DNA of 64,000 nucleotides, taken from the NCBI RefSeq assembly GCF_015751905.1, contig NZ_JADOUF010000001.1:1488001-1552000 (forward strand). Reading direction: 5' to 3'. How positions within the stretch are numbered: the stretch's first letter is position 1; each line of letters starts with the position of its first letter. A program made the translations under genes and the position numbers. Origin of the DNA: Longispora fulva. GTDB lineage: Bacteria > Actinomycetota > Actinomycetes > Mycobacteriales > Micromonosporaceae. Of this stretch, positions 16,709-23,866 are shown one piece after another. The notes under the pieces were generated by a model. The model was given only the letters and a program-made list of their open reading frames with translations, was not told the DNA's origin and did not search any database.

Positions 16709-17905
16709 TTAGGTCAGCGTCACCGGCAACGCCGTCAGCGACCGGAGGGACAGGTTCGGCACCAGCCGCAGGTCCCCGGCGGGTACGGCCAGCCGGAGCT
16801 GTGGGAACCGTTCGAACAACGTCCGCAGCGCGATCTCCGCCTCCAGCCGGGCCAGCGGCGCGCCCAGACAGTGGTGCACGCCGTGCCCGAATGCCACGTG
16901 CGGGACCGGCCGGCGGTGGATGTCCAACCGGTCGGGATCGTCAGTGAGCGCGGGGTCGTGGTTGGCCGCGCTGAGCACCACCATGACCTCGCCGCCCGCC
17001 GGGACGGGCACCCCGCCGAGGATGAGGTCGGTGGTGGCCCACCGGGCGACCGCCATCTCGGTGGGCCCGTCGTAGCGCAGCAGTTCCTCCACGGCGCGCG
17101 GCCACAGGTCCGGTTCGGTGCGCAGCGTCGCCACCTGGTCAGGGTGTCGCAGCAGCGCCACGGTCGCCGCGCCGATCAGGTGCACAGTGGTCTCGAGGCC
17201 GGCGACCAGCAGCAGGGTGACCGTGGACAGCAGTTCGGCGTCGGTGAGGCGGTGCCGCTCGTCGCGCGCCGCGAGCAGCGCCGAGATCAGGCCCTGGTCG
17301 GGGGACGCGCGCTTCGCCGCGACGAGGTCCCCGAGGTAGGCGGCCAGGGCCCGGCCGGCCGCGCGGACCGACGCCCGGGGGCCGGCGTGGTCGAACAGGT
17401 CGCGGATCCAGCCCAGGAACACCGCCCGGTCCGTGACGGGTACGCCGAGGAGTTCGCAGATCACGATCGCCGGCAGGGGGCGGGCGAACACGTCGAGCAG
17501 GTCCACGCCGCTTCGGTCGGCCACCGCGTCGAGCAGTCCGTCGGTGATCTCCCGGATCCTGGTCCGCAGCAGCGCGACCCTGCGCACCGTGAACGCCGCG
17601 GACACGAGCCCGCGCAGCCGGGTGTGGTCGGGCGGGTCGACGCCGAGCATGGACCGGTCCAGGCCGAGCGCGGCGAGCGGTTCGACCGGCCGGCCCTCCT
17701 CGGGCAGCCGGGTGACGTCCCGGACGAGCCGGGGATCGGTGAGCGCCCGCCGCGCTTCGGCGTGCCCCACGACGTACCAGACCGGGGCGGCGTCGGTCCG
17801 GTCCACCCGGTGTACGGGACCGTCCGCCCGCAGCGCCGCGTACGCCGGGTACGGGCACGCCCGCAGCGCCGTTTCGTCGGTGTCCCACACCGCAGCGTTG
17901 TTCAC
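16709..17905 (-). CDS. Cytochrome P450
   Basis: 398 residues. The I-helix oxygen-activation motif reads AGLETT, the K-helix ExxR is EELLR, and the haem loop is FGHGVHHCLGAPLARLE with the thiolate Cys. All are canonical for soluble bacterial class I P450s that need ferredoxin and a reductase; neither is encoded nearby. The gene begins 7 bp after the diterpene cyclase stop codon on the same strand, so the two are almost certainly co-transcribed, and the P450 is a plausible oxidase of the cyclase product. It also lies next to a conservon, and conservons in Streptomyces frequently carry an associated P450 (cvnE), so that role is an alternative. Confidence 0.93.
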   Translation of the reverse strand: MNNAAVWDTDETALRACPYPAYAALRADGPVHRVDRTDAAPVWYVVGHAEARRALTDPRLVRDVTRLPEEGRPVEPLAALGLDRSMLGVDPPDHTRLRGLVSAAFTVRRVALLRTRIREITDGLLDAVADRSGVDLLDVFARPLPAIVICELLGVPVTDRAVFLGWIRDLFDHAGPRASVRAAGRALAAYLGDLVAAKRASPDQGLISALLAARDERHRLTDAELLSTVTLLLVAGLETTVHLIGAATVALLRHPDQVATLRTEPDLWPRAVEELLRYDGPTEMAVARWATTDLILGGVPVPAGGEVMVVLSAANHDPALTDDPDRLDIHRRPVPHVAFGHGVHHCLGAPLARLEAEIALRTLFERFPQLRLAVPAGDLRLVPNLSLRSLTALPVTLT

Positions 17906-17912
17906 GGAACGG

Positions 17913-19343
17913 TCACGCCCCGGTCATGCTCAGCGCGGTCAACCGGGCGGCGCTGATCACGGTGACCGGCGCGTACAGGTCCTTGGCGTGCCACAGCGCC
18001 GGGTAGTCCGCCGGGTCGTCGTGGCCGACGAGGAACGCCCGGCCGCGCGCGATCGCCGCCGCGTGCGCGGGGTCGCCGCCCCGCAACAGCACCTGGGTGG
18101 CGTACGCGGTCTCCTCCACAGTGCCCGTCCACCGGCCCCACGAGCCCTCAGGGCGCTGGGTGGCGGCGATCCAGCGCGCGGCGGAGGCCACGGCCGGCCG
18201 GGCGCCGGGGCCGCCGTACGTGGCGAGGGCGAGGGCGCAGCATGCCGTCGCGTAGTAGGGGGAGGCGTGCCACTTGTCCAGCCAGCTGCCGTCGGACTCC
18301 TGGGTGGCCAGCAGCCAGTCCACGACCATCGACCGGGGCCCGCCGAACCGGGGCTCCTCGCCTGGCCGGGCGGCCAGGTAGACGCCGAGGGCCTCCAGGA
18401 CGTGCGCATTGGTGCTGATAGACGGGTTGCGTTCGTCGGGGAAGCAGGTGAAGTAGTCGTCGGTGCGGTAGTCCAGCAGGCTGTCGGGCCGGCGGACCCG
18501 GCCGTGCGAGGTGAGCGCGTGCAGTACGGCCGCGGTGTCATCGGCGTCGCAGGGCAGGCCGGGAGCCGCCGGCGCGCCGTACTCGCCGAGCGCGGCGTCG
18601 AGGCTGTCGAGCACCTCCTCGGGCACCAGATAGCGATCCGACGTGAGGGCCAGGCTGTTGAGCACCCAGGCCTGCTCGAAGTAGGTGATAGGCGTGACGC
18701 CCGGCACGGGGCCGCCGGCCGGCTCCTGGATCGCGCGCAGGTAGCGGGCCGACGGCCCGTCGGGGTCGCCGTCGGCGCCGAGCCAGGCGGCCGTGGCGGC
18801 GGGGGAGCAGGCCACGGCGCCGCCCGCCGGCTCGGCGCCACTCTGCCGCGCCGCCGTGCCGAGGACCTCCAAGGAGGCCCACAGCTTCACCGGTACCCGA
18901 TGGCCCTGATCCACCCGGTCGCGCAGCTTCAGCAGCGGCTTCTCGTCGAAGCCGCGCGGCAGGTCGAGCTGACCGGCACGGGGGAGGCGCGCGTTGACCT
19001 GGGCGGTCAGCGCCGGCACGACCAGCTCGACGGCGATGGTGTCCGGCAGCGGCACGCCCCCGGCCAGCCACGACCGCAGCCAGGCCAGGCCGCGCCCGGC
19101 CGCCTCAGGGTGCCCGGCGGCGAGCAGACTCTCCGTGGCGCTGAGGGTGGGCACGTAGCCGTAGCCGTCCGCCTCGCCCCAGGAGCCGTCCGGGGCCTGC
19201 TCTCGGAGCAGGAAGTCCACTCTGCCCTGGTGGCCGGCGAACCGGGGGAGCAAGGAGACGAGACGGGATGTGTCGTAGACCGAGGTGGACACCCGGACCT
19301 CGTCGGTCGTCAGAGTGGCCAGCAGGACGTCGGCGCGACGCAT
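17913..19343 (-). CDS. Class II diterpene cyclase (DxDD-type, prenyltransferase/squalene-oxidase-repeat fold)
   Basis: 476 residues from ATG 19343, with GAGAGG nine bases upstream. The alpha-barrel repeats (GSWGEADGYGYVPT, GSWLDKWHASPYYATACC, GSWGRWTGTVEETAYATQ) and the DADD motif at residues 266-269 identify a protonation-initiated class II cyclase, as in bacterial copalyl- or halimadienyl-diphosphate synthases. It should convert geranylgeranyl diphosphate into a bicyclic diphosphate. The length agrees with the single bifunctional betagamma-domain bacterial enzymes (about 500 residues). No class I synthase (DDxxD) or GGPP synthase is visible here, so the pathway must be completed elsewhere or by a phosphatase plus the P450. 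The exact cyclic product cannot be predicted. Confidence 0.88.
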   Translation of the reverse strand: MRRADVLLATLTTDEVRVSTSVYDTSRLVSLLPRFAGHQGRVDFLLREQAPDGSWGEADGYGYVPTLSATESLLAAGHPEAAGRGLAWLRSWLAGGVPLPDTIAVELVVPALTAQVNARLPRAGQLDLPRGFDEKPLLKLRDRVDQGHRVPVKLWASLEVLGTAARQSGAEPAGGAVACSPAATAAWLGADGDPDGPSARYLRAIQEPAGGPVPGVTPITYFEQAWVLNSLALTSDRYLVPEEVLDSLDAALGEYGAPAAPGLPCDADDTAAVLHALTSHGRVRRPDSLLDYRTDDYFTCFPDERNPSISTNAHVLEALGVYLAARPGEEPRFGGPRSMVVDWLLATQESDGSWLDKWHASPYYATACCALALATYGGPGARPAVASAARWIAATQRPEGSWGRWTGTVEETAYATQVLLRGGDPAHAAAIARGRAFLVGHDDPADYPALWHAKDLYAPVTVISAARLTALSMTGA

Positions 19344-19703
19344 GGGGGTACGCCTCTCTGCGGGGGTGGACCGGCCATCAATGTCACGGACAGTAGCGAT
19401 CTGCTGTGGACGGAGTGAGTTTGGCACAGGCGCTTGTGCCAGACAAGGTGTGAGTATCGTTCTGAGCGAAGTGGGTAGTCGGACGCGTGGGACCCAAGGG
19501 TGACCTAAGTCTCATTCTGACTTTCTCCTGTCAGCGACCTGCCGATTTACTCAAGTCGATCACGGTGATGACGTGGCTCTGACCCCGATGTGCTTGTGGT
19601 CCATAATGGATTCGCTCGCCGGCGTCTTGGCTGATACTTGTCCCACTGATATCGTCTCCCCGGCTGATAAGCGCAATAATGTCGACTTCGTCGGGATGGT
19701 GGG
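19344..19703. promoter_or_regulatory. Divergent control region between diterpene cyclase and conservon
   Basis: This 360-bp region has clearly lower GC than its surroundings. It holds a 20-bp palindrome (19422-19441), a candidate CATAAT -10 near 19602 for cvnA, and three CTGATA repeats (19631, 19646, 19664) close to the cvnA start. I see no tRNA, ORF or riboswitch in it. Confidence 0.55.
19422..19441. promoter_or_regulatory. Palindromic operator candidate
   Basis: TGGCACA and TGTGCCA form perfect 7-bp arms around GGCGCT (centre GCGC), 79 bp upstream of the cyclase ATG and about 260 bp upstream of cvnA. The symmetry is typical of a dimeric repressor site. Confidence 0.6.
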
Positions 19704-22037
19704 ATGAAGTTCCGCAGTACTCGCGTGCGGACCAAGGTCGTGGCACTGTTGCTCTCCCTCTTCGCGCTGTGGGCGTTCGCCGCCGGAGTGACGTTGCGCG
19801 AGGGCCTCGGCCTGCTCGACGTGAGCACGCTCGCCGATGACCTGGGCAAGCCGACGGAATCACTGGTCGCGGCCCTGCAACAGGAGCGTCGACTGTCCGT
19901 GGTGTTCCTCGGCAACGGTGCCGCCGAACAGCGGTCCGCGTTGACGGCGCAACGCACCAGGACCAACGAGGCCCGCGACGCGTTCAAGAGACTCGCCGGC
20001 GGCTCGAGCGTCAGCGGCGCGGCCAGTGACGCGCTCCAGAGCAGGATCGACGAGGTGTTCAAGCGCCTCGACGGCCTGGGGGGCACCCGCGACGCCGTCG
20101 ACGCCGGCACGCTGGACCGAGCCAGGGCCGCGACGGCGTACACGGACCTGATCGCGTCCGGCTTCCGGGTCTACGGCTCGATCGCCAGCCTCGACGACCA
20201 GGACATCGCCCGGCAGTCGCGAACCCTGATCGCCTTCAGCCACGCCCGCGAGGTGCTGGCCCAGGAGGACACTCTGCTGGCCGGGGTCATCTCGGCGGGC
20301 AGGTTCGGGCCGGGGGAGCACGAGCAGTTCGTGGCACTGATGGGCACCCAGCGTTACCTGTACGCGGAGGCCGCCGCTGAGCTCACCGCCACCGACCGTG
20401 CCCGGTACGAGGAGATCGCCGCTGGCACCAGTGGTCTGGGCGGCATGCGGGCGCTGGAGGACAAGGTCGTCGACAAGGGCAAACTCGGCGTGGCCCCGCC
20501 CGTCGACGGCGTCGCCTGGAAGTCGACGGTCGACCAGGCCTTCACCGATCTGCGCGCCCTGGAGCTCAGTGCCGCCGACGGGCTCGTCGTGCGGGCCAAG
20601 CCCGCGGCAGTGGGCGTCCTCATCCGGCTCGCCCTCGCCGGCGGCCTCGGCCTGATCGCCGTCATCGCCTCCATCGTCATCTCCATCACCACCGCCCGTA
20701 CCCTGGCGGCCCAGCTCACCCGGCTCCGCGAGGCGGCATGGGAGCTGTCCACCACCCGGTTGCCGCAGGTCGTCGAGCGGCTTCGGCGCGGCGAGGAGGT
20801 CGACATCTCCGTCGAGGCCCCGCCGCTGCCCACCGGCGAGGACGAGATCGGCGCGCTCAGCCGGGCGTTCAACGCCGTGCAGCAGACCGCGGTGGAGACC
20901 GCCGTCGAGCAGGCCGCGCTGCGCCAGGGCGTCCGCGACGTGTTCCTCAGCCTCGCCCGCCGCACCCAGGCGCTCGTGCACCGCCAGCTCAAGCTTCTCG
21001 ACGTGATGGAGCGCCGCGAGAAGAACAGCCCGGAGGAGCTCGCGGACCTGTTCCGCGTCGACCACCTGGCCACCCGCATGCGCCGCAACGCCGAGAACCT
21101 GATCGTCCTGTCGGGCGCCACGGCCGGCCGCGGCTGGCGCAACCCCGTCCCGCTGATGGACGTCGTCCGCGGCGCCCTGGCGGAGGTCGAGGACTACGAG
21201 CGGGTCCGGGTGCTGCCCATCGGCCCGGTGGCCCTCGCGGGCCGCGCCGTCGGCGACGTGATCCACCTGCTCGCCGAGCTGATCGAGAACGCCACCGCCT
21301 ACTCTCCGCCGGACACTCCGGTGCAGGTCACCGGCCAGCGGGTCGCCAACGGCTTCGTGATCGAGGTCGAGGACCGCGGCCTCGGGGTCAACCCCGAGGA
21401 CATGGAGGCGGCCAACGAGCGGATGAAGAACCCGCCGGAGTTCAAGCTCTCCGGCAGCGCGCACCTCGGGCTGTACGTGGTCGGCAAGCTCGCCGGCCGC
21501 CACGACATCCAGGTCCGACTGCGCGACTCGCCGTACGGCGGCACGACCGCCATAGTGCTCGTCCCCACGTCGCTCGTCGTGGACGGCCCGGACGAGCCGG
21601 CCACCACCCCGTCCGTGATCGATCCCGTGCGGATCCTGCCCGGGCCGCGCCCGGTGCGGACCCAGCACCGGACCCTGGAGGTCGTCCCCGCCCCGCGCGG
21701 GCCGATCCTGCCGGACCGGGGTCCCGAGCCGGACATCGATGTCCACCAGCAGCCCGACACCCCCGAGTCCCAGGGAGGCGAGCCGGAGGTGCCAGAGTCC
21801 ACACCGTCCGGGCTGCCCCGCCGGGTCCGCCAGGCCAGCCTGGCCGCCCCGCTGCGCGAGCAACCCGCGCCCGTCGTCGCTCCGGCCACGGAGCAGCCGA
21901 CGGGTCGAGCACCCGAAGAGATCCGCTCGATGATCGGCTCCTATCAGCGGGCCACCCGCAGGGGCCGGCGCGAGGCGGACCAGGCGACACCGGAGACCCC
22001 GGCCCCGCCCGCTGAGGTCGACCAGCCCACCAGTTAG
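19704..22037 (+). CDS. cvnA: Conservon sensor kinase-like protein CvnA
   Basis: 777 residues from ATG 19704 (GGGATGG upstream). There is an N-terminal membrane helix (VVALLLSLFALWAFAAGV), a nitrate-sensor-like extracellular helical domain (about 40-300), and a second membrane helix (LIRLALAGGLGLIAVIASIVISI). A HAMP linker follows, then a DHp-like helix (HRQLKLLDVMERREK...DHLATRMRRNAENLIVLSG) and a GHKL ATPase with N-box ELIENATAYSPP and G-box GLYVVGKLA. The DHp-like helix has no clear HE/HD phospho-acceptor box, as known for these proteins. The last 180 residues are a Pro-rich disordered tail. CvnA proteins form membrane complexes with CvnB-D in a G-protein-like system controlling development and secondary metabolism. 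Confidence 0.93.
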   Translation: MKFRSTRVRTKVVALLLSLFALWAFAAGVTLREGLGLLDVSTLADDLGKPTESLVAALQQERRLSVVFLGNGAAEQRSALTAQRTRTNEARDAFKRLAGGSSVSGAASDALQSRIDEVFKRLDGLGGTRDAVDAGTLDRARAATAYTDLIASGFRVYGSIASLDDQDIARQSRTLIAFSHAREVLAQEDTLLAGVISAGRFGPGEHEQFVALMGTQRYLYAEAAAELTATDRARYEEIAAGTSGLGGMRALEDKVVDKGKLGVAPPVDGVAWKSTVDQAFTDLRALELSAADGLVVRAKPAAVGVLIRLALAGGLGLIAVIASIVISITTARTLAAQLTRLREAAWELSTTRLPQVVERLRRGEEVDISVEAPPLPTGEDEIGALSRAFNAVQQTAVETAVEQAALRQGVRDVFLSLARRTQALVHRQLKLLDVMERREKNSPEELADLFRVDHLATRMRRNAENLIVLSGATAGRGWRNPVPLMDVVRGALAEVEDYERVRVLPIGPVALAGRAVGDVIHLLAELIENATAYSPPDTPVQVTGQRVANGFVIEVEDRGLGVNPEDMEAANERMKNPPEFKLSGSAHLGLYVVGKLAGRHDIQVRLRDSPYGGTTAIVLVPTSLVVDGPDEPATTPSVIDPVRILPGPRPVRTQHRTLEVVPAPRGPILPDRGPEPDIDVHQQPDTPESQGGEPEVPESTPSGLPRRVRQASLAAPLREQPAPVVAPATEQPTGRAPEEIRSMIGSYQRATRRGRREADQATPETPAPPAEVDQPTS

Positions 22038-22077
22038 AACCACGCCCCGGGACCACCGGGGCCTCCTGGGGAGAGAC

Positions 22078-22497
22078 ATGGCACAGAAGACGAGTACGGT
22101 GCGGGATCTCGCCTGGCTGCTCGACGACCTGGTGGACCGGGTCGCGCACGCCCGGCAGGCGGCGGTGCTGTCCGCCGACGGCCTGCTCATCGCCGCGTCC
22201 AGCGGCCTCGACCGTGAGGACGCCGATCACCTGTCGGCCGTCGCGGCGGGGTTCCAGAGCCTGGCCCGGGGCGCCGGCCGGCACTTCGGTGGCGGTGCGG
22301 TGCGCCAGACCATCATCGAGATGGACTCGGCTTTCCTGTTCGTGATCGCCGCCGGGCACGGCGCGTGTCTGGCGGTGCTCGGTTCCGAGGACGCCGACAT
22401 CGGCCTCATCGCGTACGAGATGGCCATGCTGGTCGCCCGGGTCGGCCAGTACCTGGCCACCCCGTCGCGCACCACCGTCGTGGCTGCCGAGGTCTGA
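22078..22497 (+). CDS. cvnB: Conservon roadblock/LC7 protein CvnB
   Basis: 139 residues. The fold is the roadblock/LC7 module (LDDLVDRVAHARQAAVLSADGLLIAASSGLD...LFVIAAGHGACLAVLGSEDADIGLIAYEMAMLV), which in bacteria partners small GTPases as a regulator or GAP-like subunit. GGGGAGAG just before ATG 22078 is the ribosome-binding site. It is the second gene of the operon, 40 bp after cvnA and 2 bp before cvnC. Confidence 0.95.
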   Translation: MAQKTSTVRDLAWLLDDLVDRVAHARQAAVLSADGLLIAASSGLDREDADHLSAVAAGFQSLARGAGRHFGGGAVRQTIIEMDSAFLFVIAAGHGACLAVLGSEDADIGLIAYEMAMLVARVGQYLATPSRTTVVAAEV

Positions 22498-22499
22498 CC

Positions 22500-22853
22500 A
22501 TGAACGAGTGGCTGGACGAGGACGCGGGGCCGGTGGTCCGGCCGTACGCCATGACCCGCGGCCGGACGCGTCCCTCGACGGGCGAGTTCGACCTGATCGC
22601 CCTCGTCGTCACCACCGGGGCGACCGGTGCCGGCCTGGAGCCGGAACACACCAGAATCATGGACCTGTGCGCGGCGCCGCTGTCGGTGGCCGAGATCTCC
22701 GCGCACCTGGACCTGCCGGTCGGCATCGTCCGGGTGTTCCTGGGCGATCTGCTCACCGCCGGGCTGATCCAGACCCGCGCGCCGCAGCCGGCGGCCGAAC
22801 TGCCGAGCAGGCGTACCCTGCTGGCGGTGATCGATGGCCTCCGTGCCCTCTGA
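22500..22853 (+). CDS. cvnC: Conservon DUF742 protein CvnC
   Basis: 117 residues from ATG 22500, two bases after the cvnB stop codon. The conserved opening VVRPYAMTRGRTRP and the winged-helix-like core (EHTRIMDLCAAPLSVAEISAHLDLPVGIVRVFLGDLLTAGLI) define DUF742. The domain resembles a DNA-binding fold, though in conservons it functions in a membrane-associated complex. Its 3' end overlaps cvnD by 20 bp, implying translational coupling. Confidence 0.95.
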   Translation: MNEWLDEDAGPVVRPYAMTRGRTRPSTGEFDLIALVVTTGATGAGLEPEHTRIMDLCAAPLSVAEISAHLDLPVGIVRVFLGDLLTAGLIQTRAPQPAAELPSRRTLLAVIDGLRAL

Positions 22854-23415
22854 CGTCGTGCCGCTGCCCACCGCGATCAAGATCCTGATCGCGGGCGGGT
22901 TCGGCGCGGGGAAGACGACCCTCGTCGGCGCGGTCAGCGAGATCCGGCCGCTGCGGACGGAGGAGACCATCACCGAGGAGAGCGTCGGGATCGACGACCT
23001 GTCCGGGGTGGAACGCAAGGAGACCACCACGGTCGCGATGGACTTCGGCCGGATCACGATCAACCCGGAACTGGTGCTGTACCTGTTCGGCACGCCCGGT
23101 CAGGACCGGTTCTGGTTCGTGTGGGACGAGCTGGCCCTGGGCGCCGTCGGCGCCGTCGTGCTGGCCGACACCCGCCGGCTGCCCGGGTGCTTCCCGTCGA
23201 TCGACTATTTCGAACGCCGGGGCACGCCGTTCATCGTCGCGGTGAACTGCTTCGACGGAGCGGACCGCCACGACCCGGACGAGGTGCGCGCGGCGCTGGA
23301 CCTGGACCAGGGGGTGCCGGTGGTGCTGTGCGACGCCCGCGCCCGCGAGTCCAGCAAAGAGGTCCTGATCACTCTCGTGGAGCATGTGGTCAACTCCACG
23401 CCGGCCTACGCCTAG
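22834..23415 (+). CDS. cvnD: Conservon small GTPase CvnD
   Basis: 193 residues. The P-loop GGFGAGKTT, the switch region with ETTTVAMDFGRI, the G3-like motif FGTPGQDRF and the base-recognition region VNCFDG identify a Ras-like ATP/GTP-binding protein of the conservon type (CvnD/MglA-related). Gln in GTPGQD matches the hydrolysis position of small GTPases. It is expected to switch between GDP- and GTP-bound forms in complex with CvnB. It is the last gene of the operon and is followed by a 12-bp-stem terminator. Confidence 0.95.
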   Translation: MASVPSDVVPLPTAIKILIAGGFGAGKTTLVGAVSEIRPLRTEETITEESVGIDDLSGVERKETTTVAMDFGRITINPELVLYLFGTPGQDRFWFVWDELALGAVGAVVLADTRRLPGCFPSIDYFERRGTPFIVAVNCFDGADRHDPDEVRAALDLDQGVPVVLCDARARESSKEVLITLVEHVVNSTPAYA

Positions 23416-23426
23416 GCCGCTCCTGG

Positions 23427-23453
23427 GACGTCGCCGTCAGCGACGGCGACGTC
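23427..23453. terminator. Hairpin between cvnD and the convergent small secreted gene
   Basis: GACGTCGCCGTC (23427-23438) pairs perfectly with GACGGCGACGTC (23442-23453) around a 3-nt loop, 11 bp after cvnD. It can serve both converging genes. Confidence 0.75.
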
Positions 23454-23471
23454 CACCCGCGGCGAAGACGC

Positions 23472-23702
23472 TCAGCACTCCAGCGTGTAGTGGTAGACGT
23501 AGCCGCTGGTGACACCCCAGCTGCCGGCGGGGTTGCCGGGGCAGCCGGTCCAGCGCTCGCCGATGAAGTTCGTGTGCGCGGCGTCGCTGAAGTAGGCGTA
23601 CACGTTCTGGTAGCCGCCGATCGGGATCGCCTCGGCCGGAGCGGCGCTGACCCCGAGTCCGGCGAGGACGAGGGTGGACGCGATCAGTACCTGTCGAAAC
23701 AT
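23472..23702 (-). CDS. Small secreted protein, DUF6289-like
   Basis: 76 residues from ATG 23702 with GGAGGGG seven bases upstream. The signal peptide (MFRQVLIASTLVLAGLGVSAAPAEA) is followed by a roughly 50-residue mature domain reading YQNVYAYFSDAAHTNFIG..WTGCPGNPAGSWG, with two Cys (one terminal) that could form a disulfide. The YFSDA..T...G....GC.G...WG pattern matches small secreted actinobacterial proteins that I recall as DUF6289. Function unknown. It is divergent from the SARP-type regulator, with 164 bp between their starts. Confidence 0.7.
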   Translation of the reverse strand: MFRQVLIASTLVLAGLGVSAAPAEAIPIGGYQNVYAYFSDAAHTNFIGERWTGCPGNPAGSWGVTSGYVYHYTLEC

Positions 23703-23866
23703 GGGAAGTCCCCTCCGCGCACTGGATGGATGCCGGCCCACTGTGCCGCGCCGCGCCGCAACGGCGCTGGAACGGCCCCGCAACCACCGCCCCGGGTCCG
23801 GTGCGCGACCGATCGGGCCGTGCGCGGACGTTCGTGGCTAGTGTGGGGCCAAGGGGGTGGTATGTG

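Noticed and set aside
16160-17956. Long open frame on the plus strand opposite the lipoprotein and P450 genes
   Set aside because: It is a GC-skew shadow of the real minus-strand genes. Its translation is low-complexity Arg/Gly/Gln/His-rich with no domain, while the minus strand has P450 motifs. The same applies to many other long frames in the window, for example the minus-strand frame 24188-26485 opposite the SARP gene.
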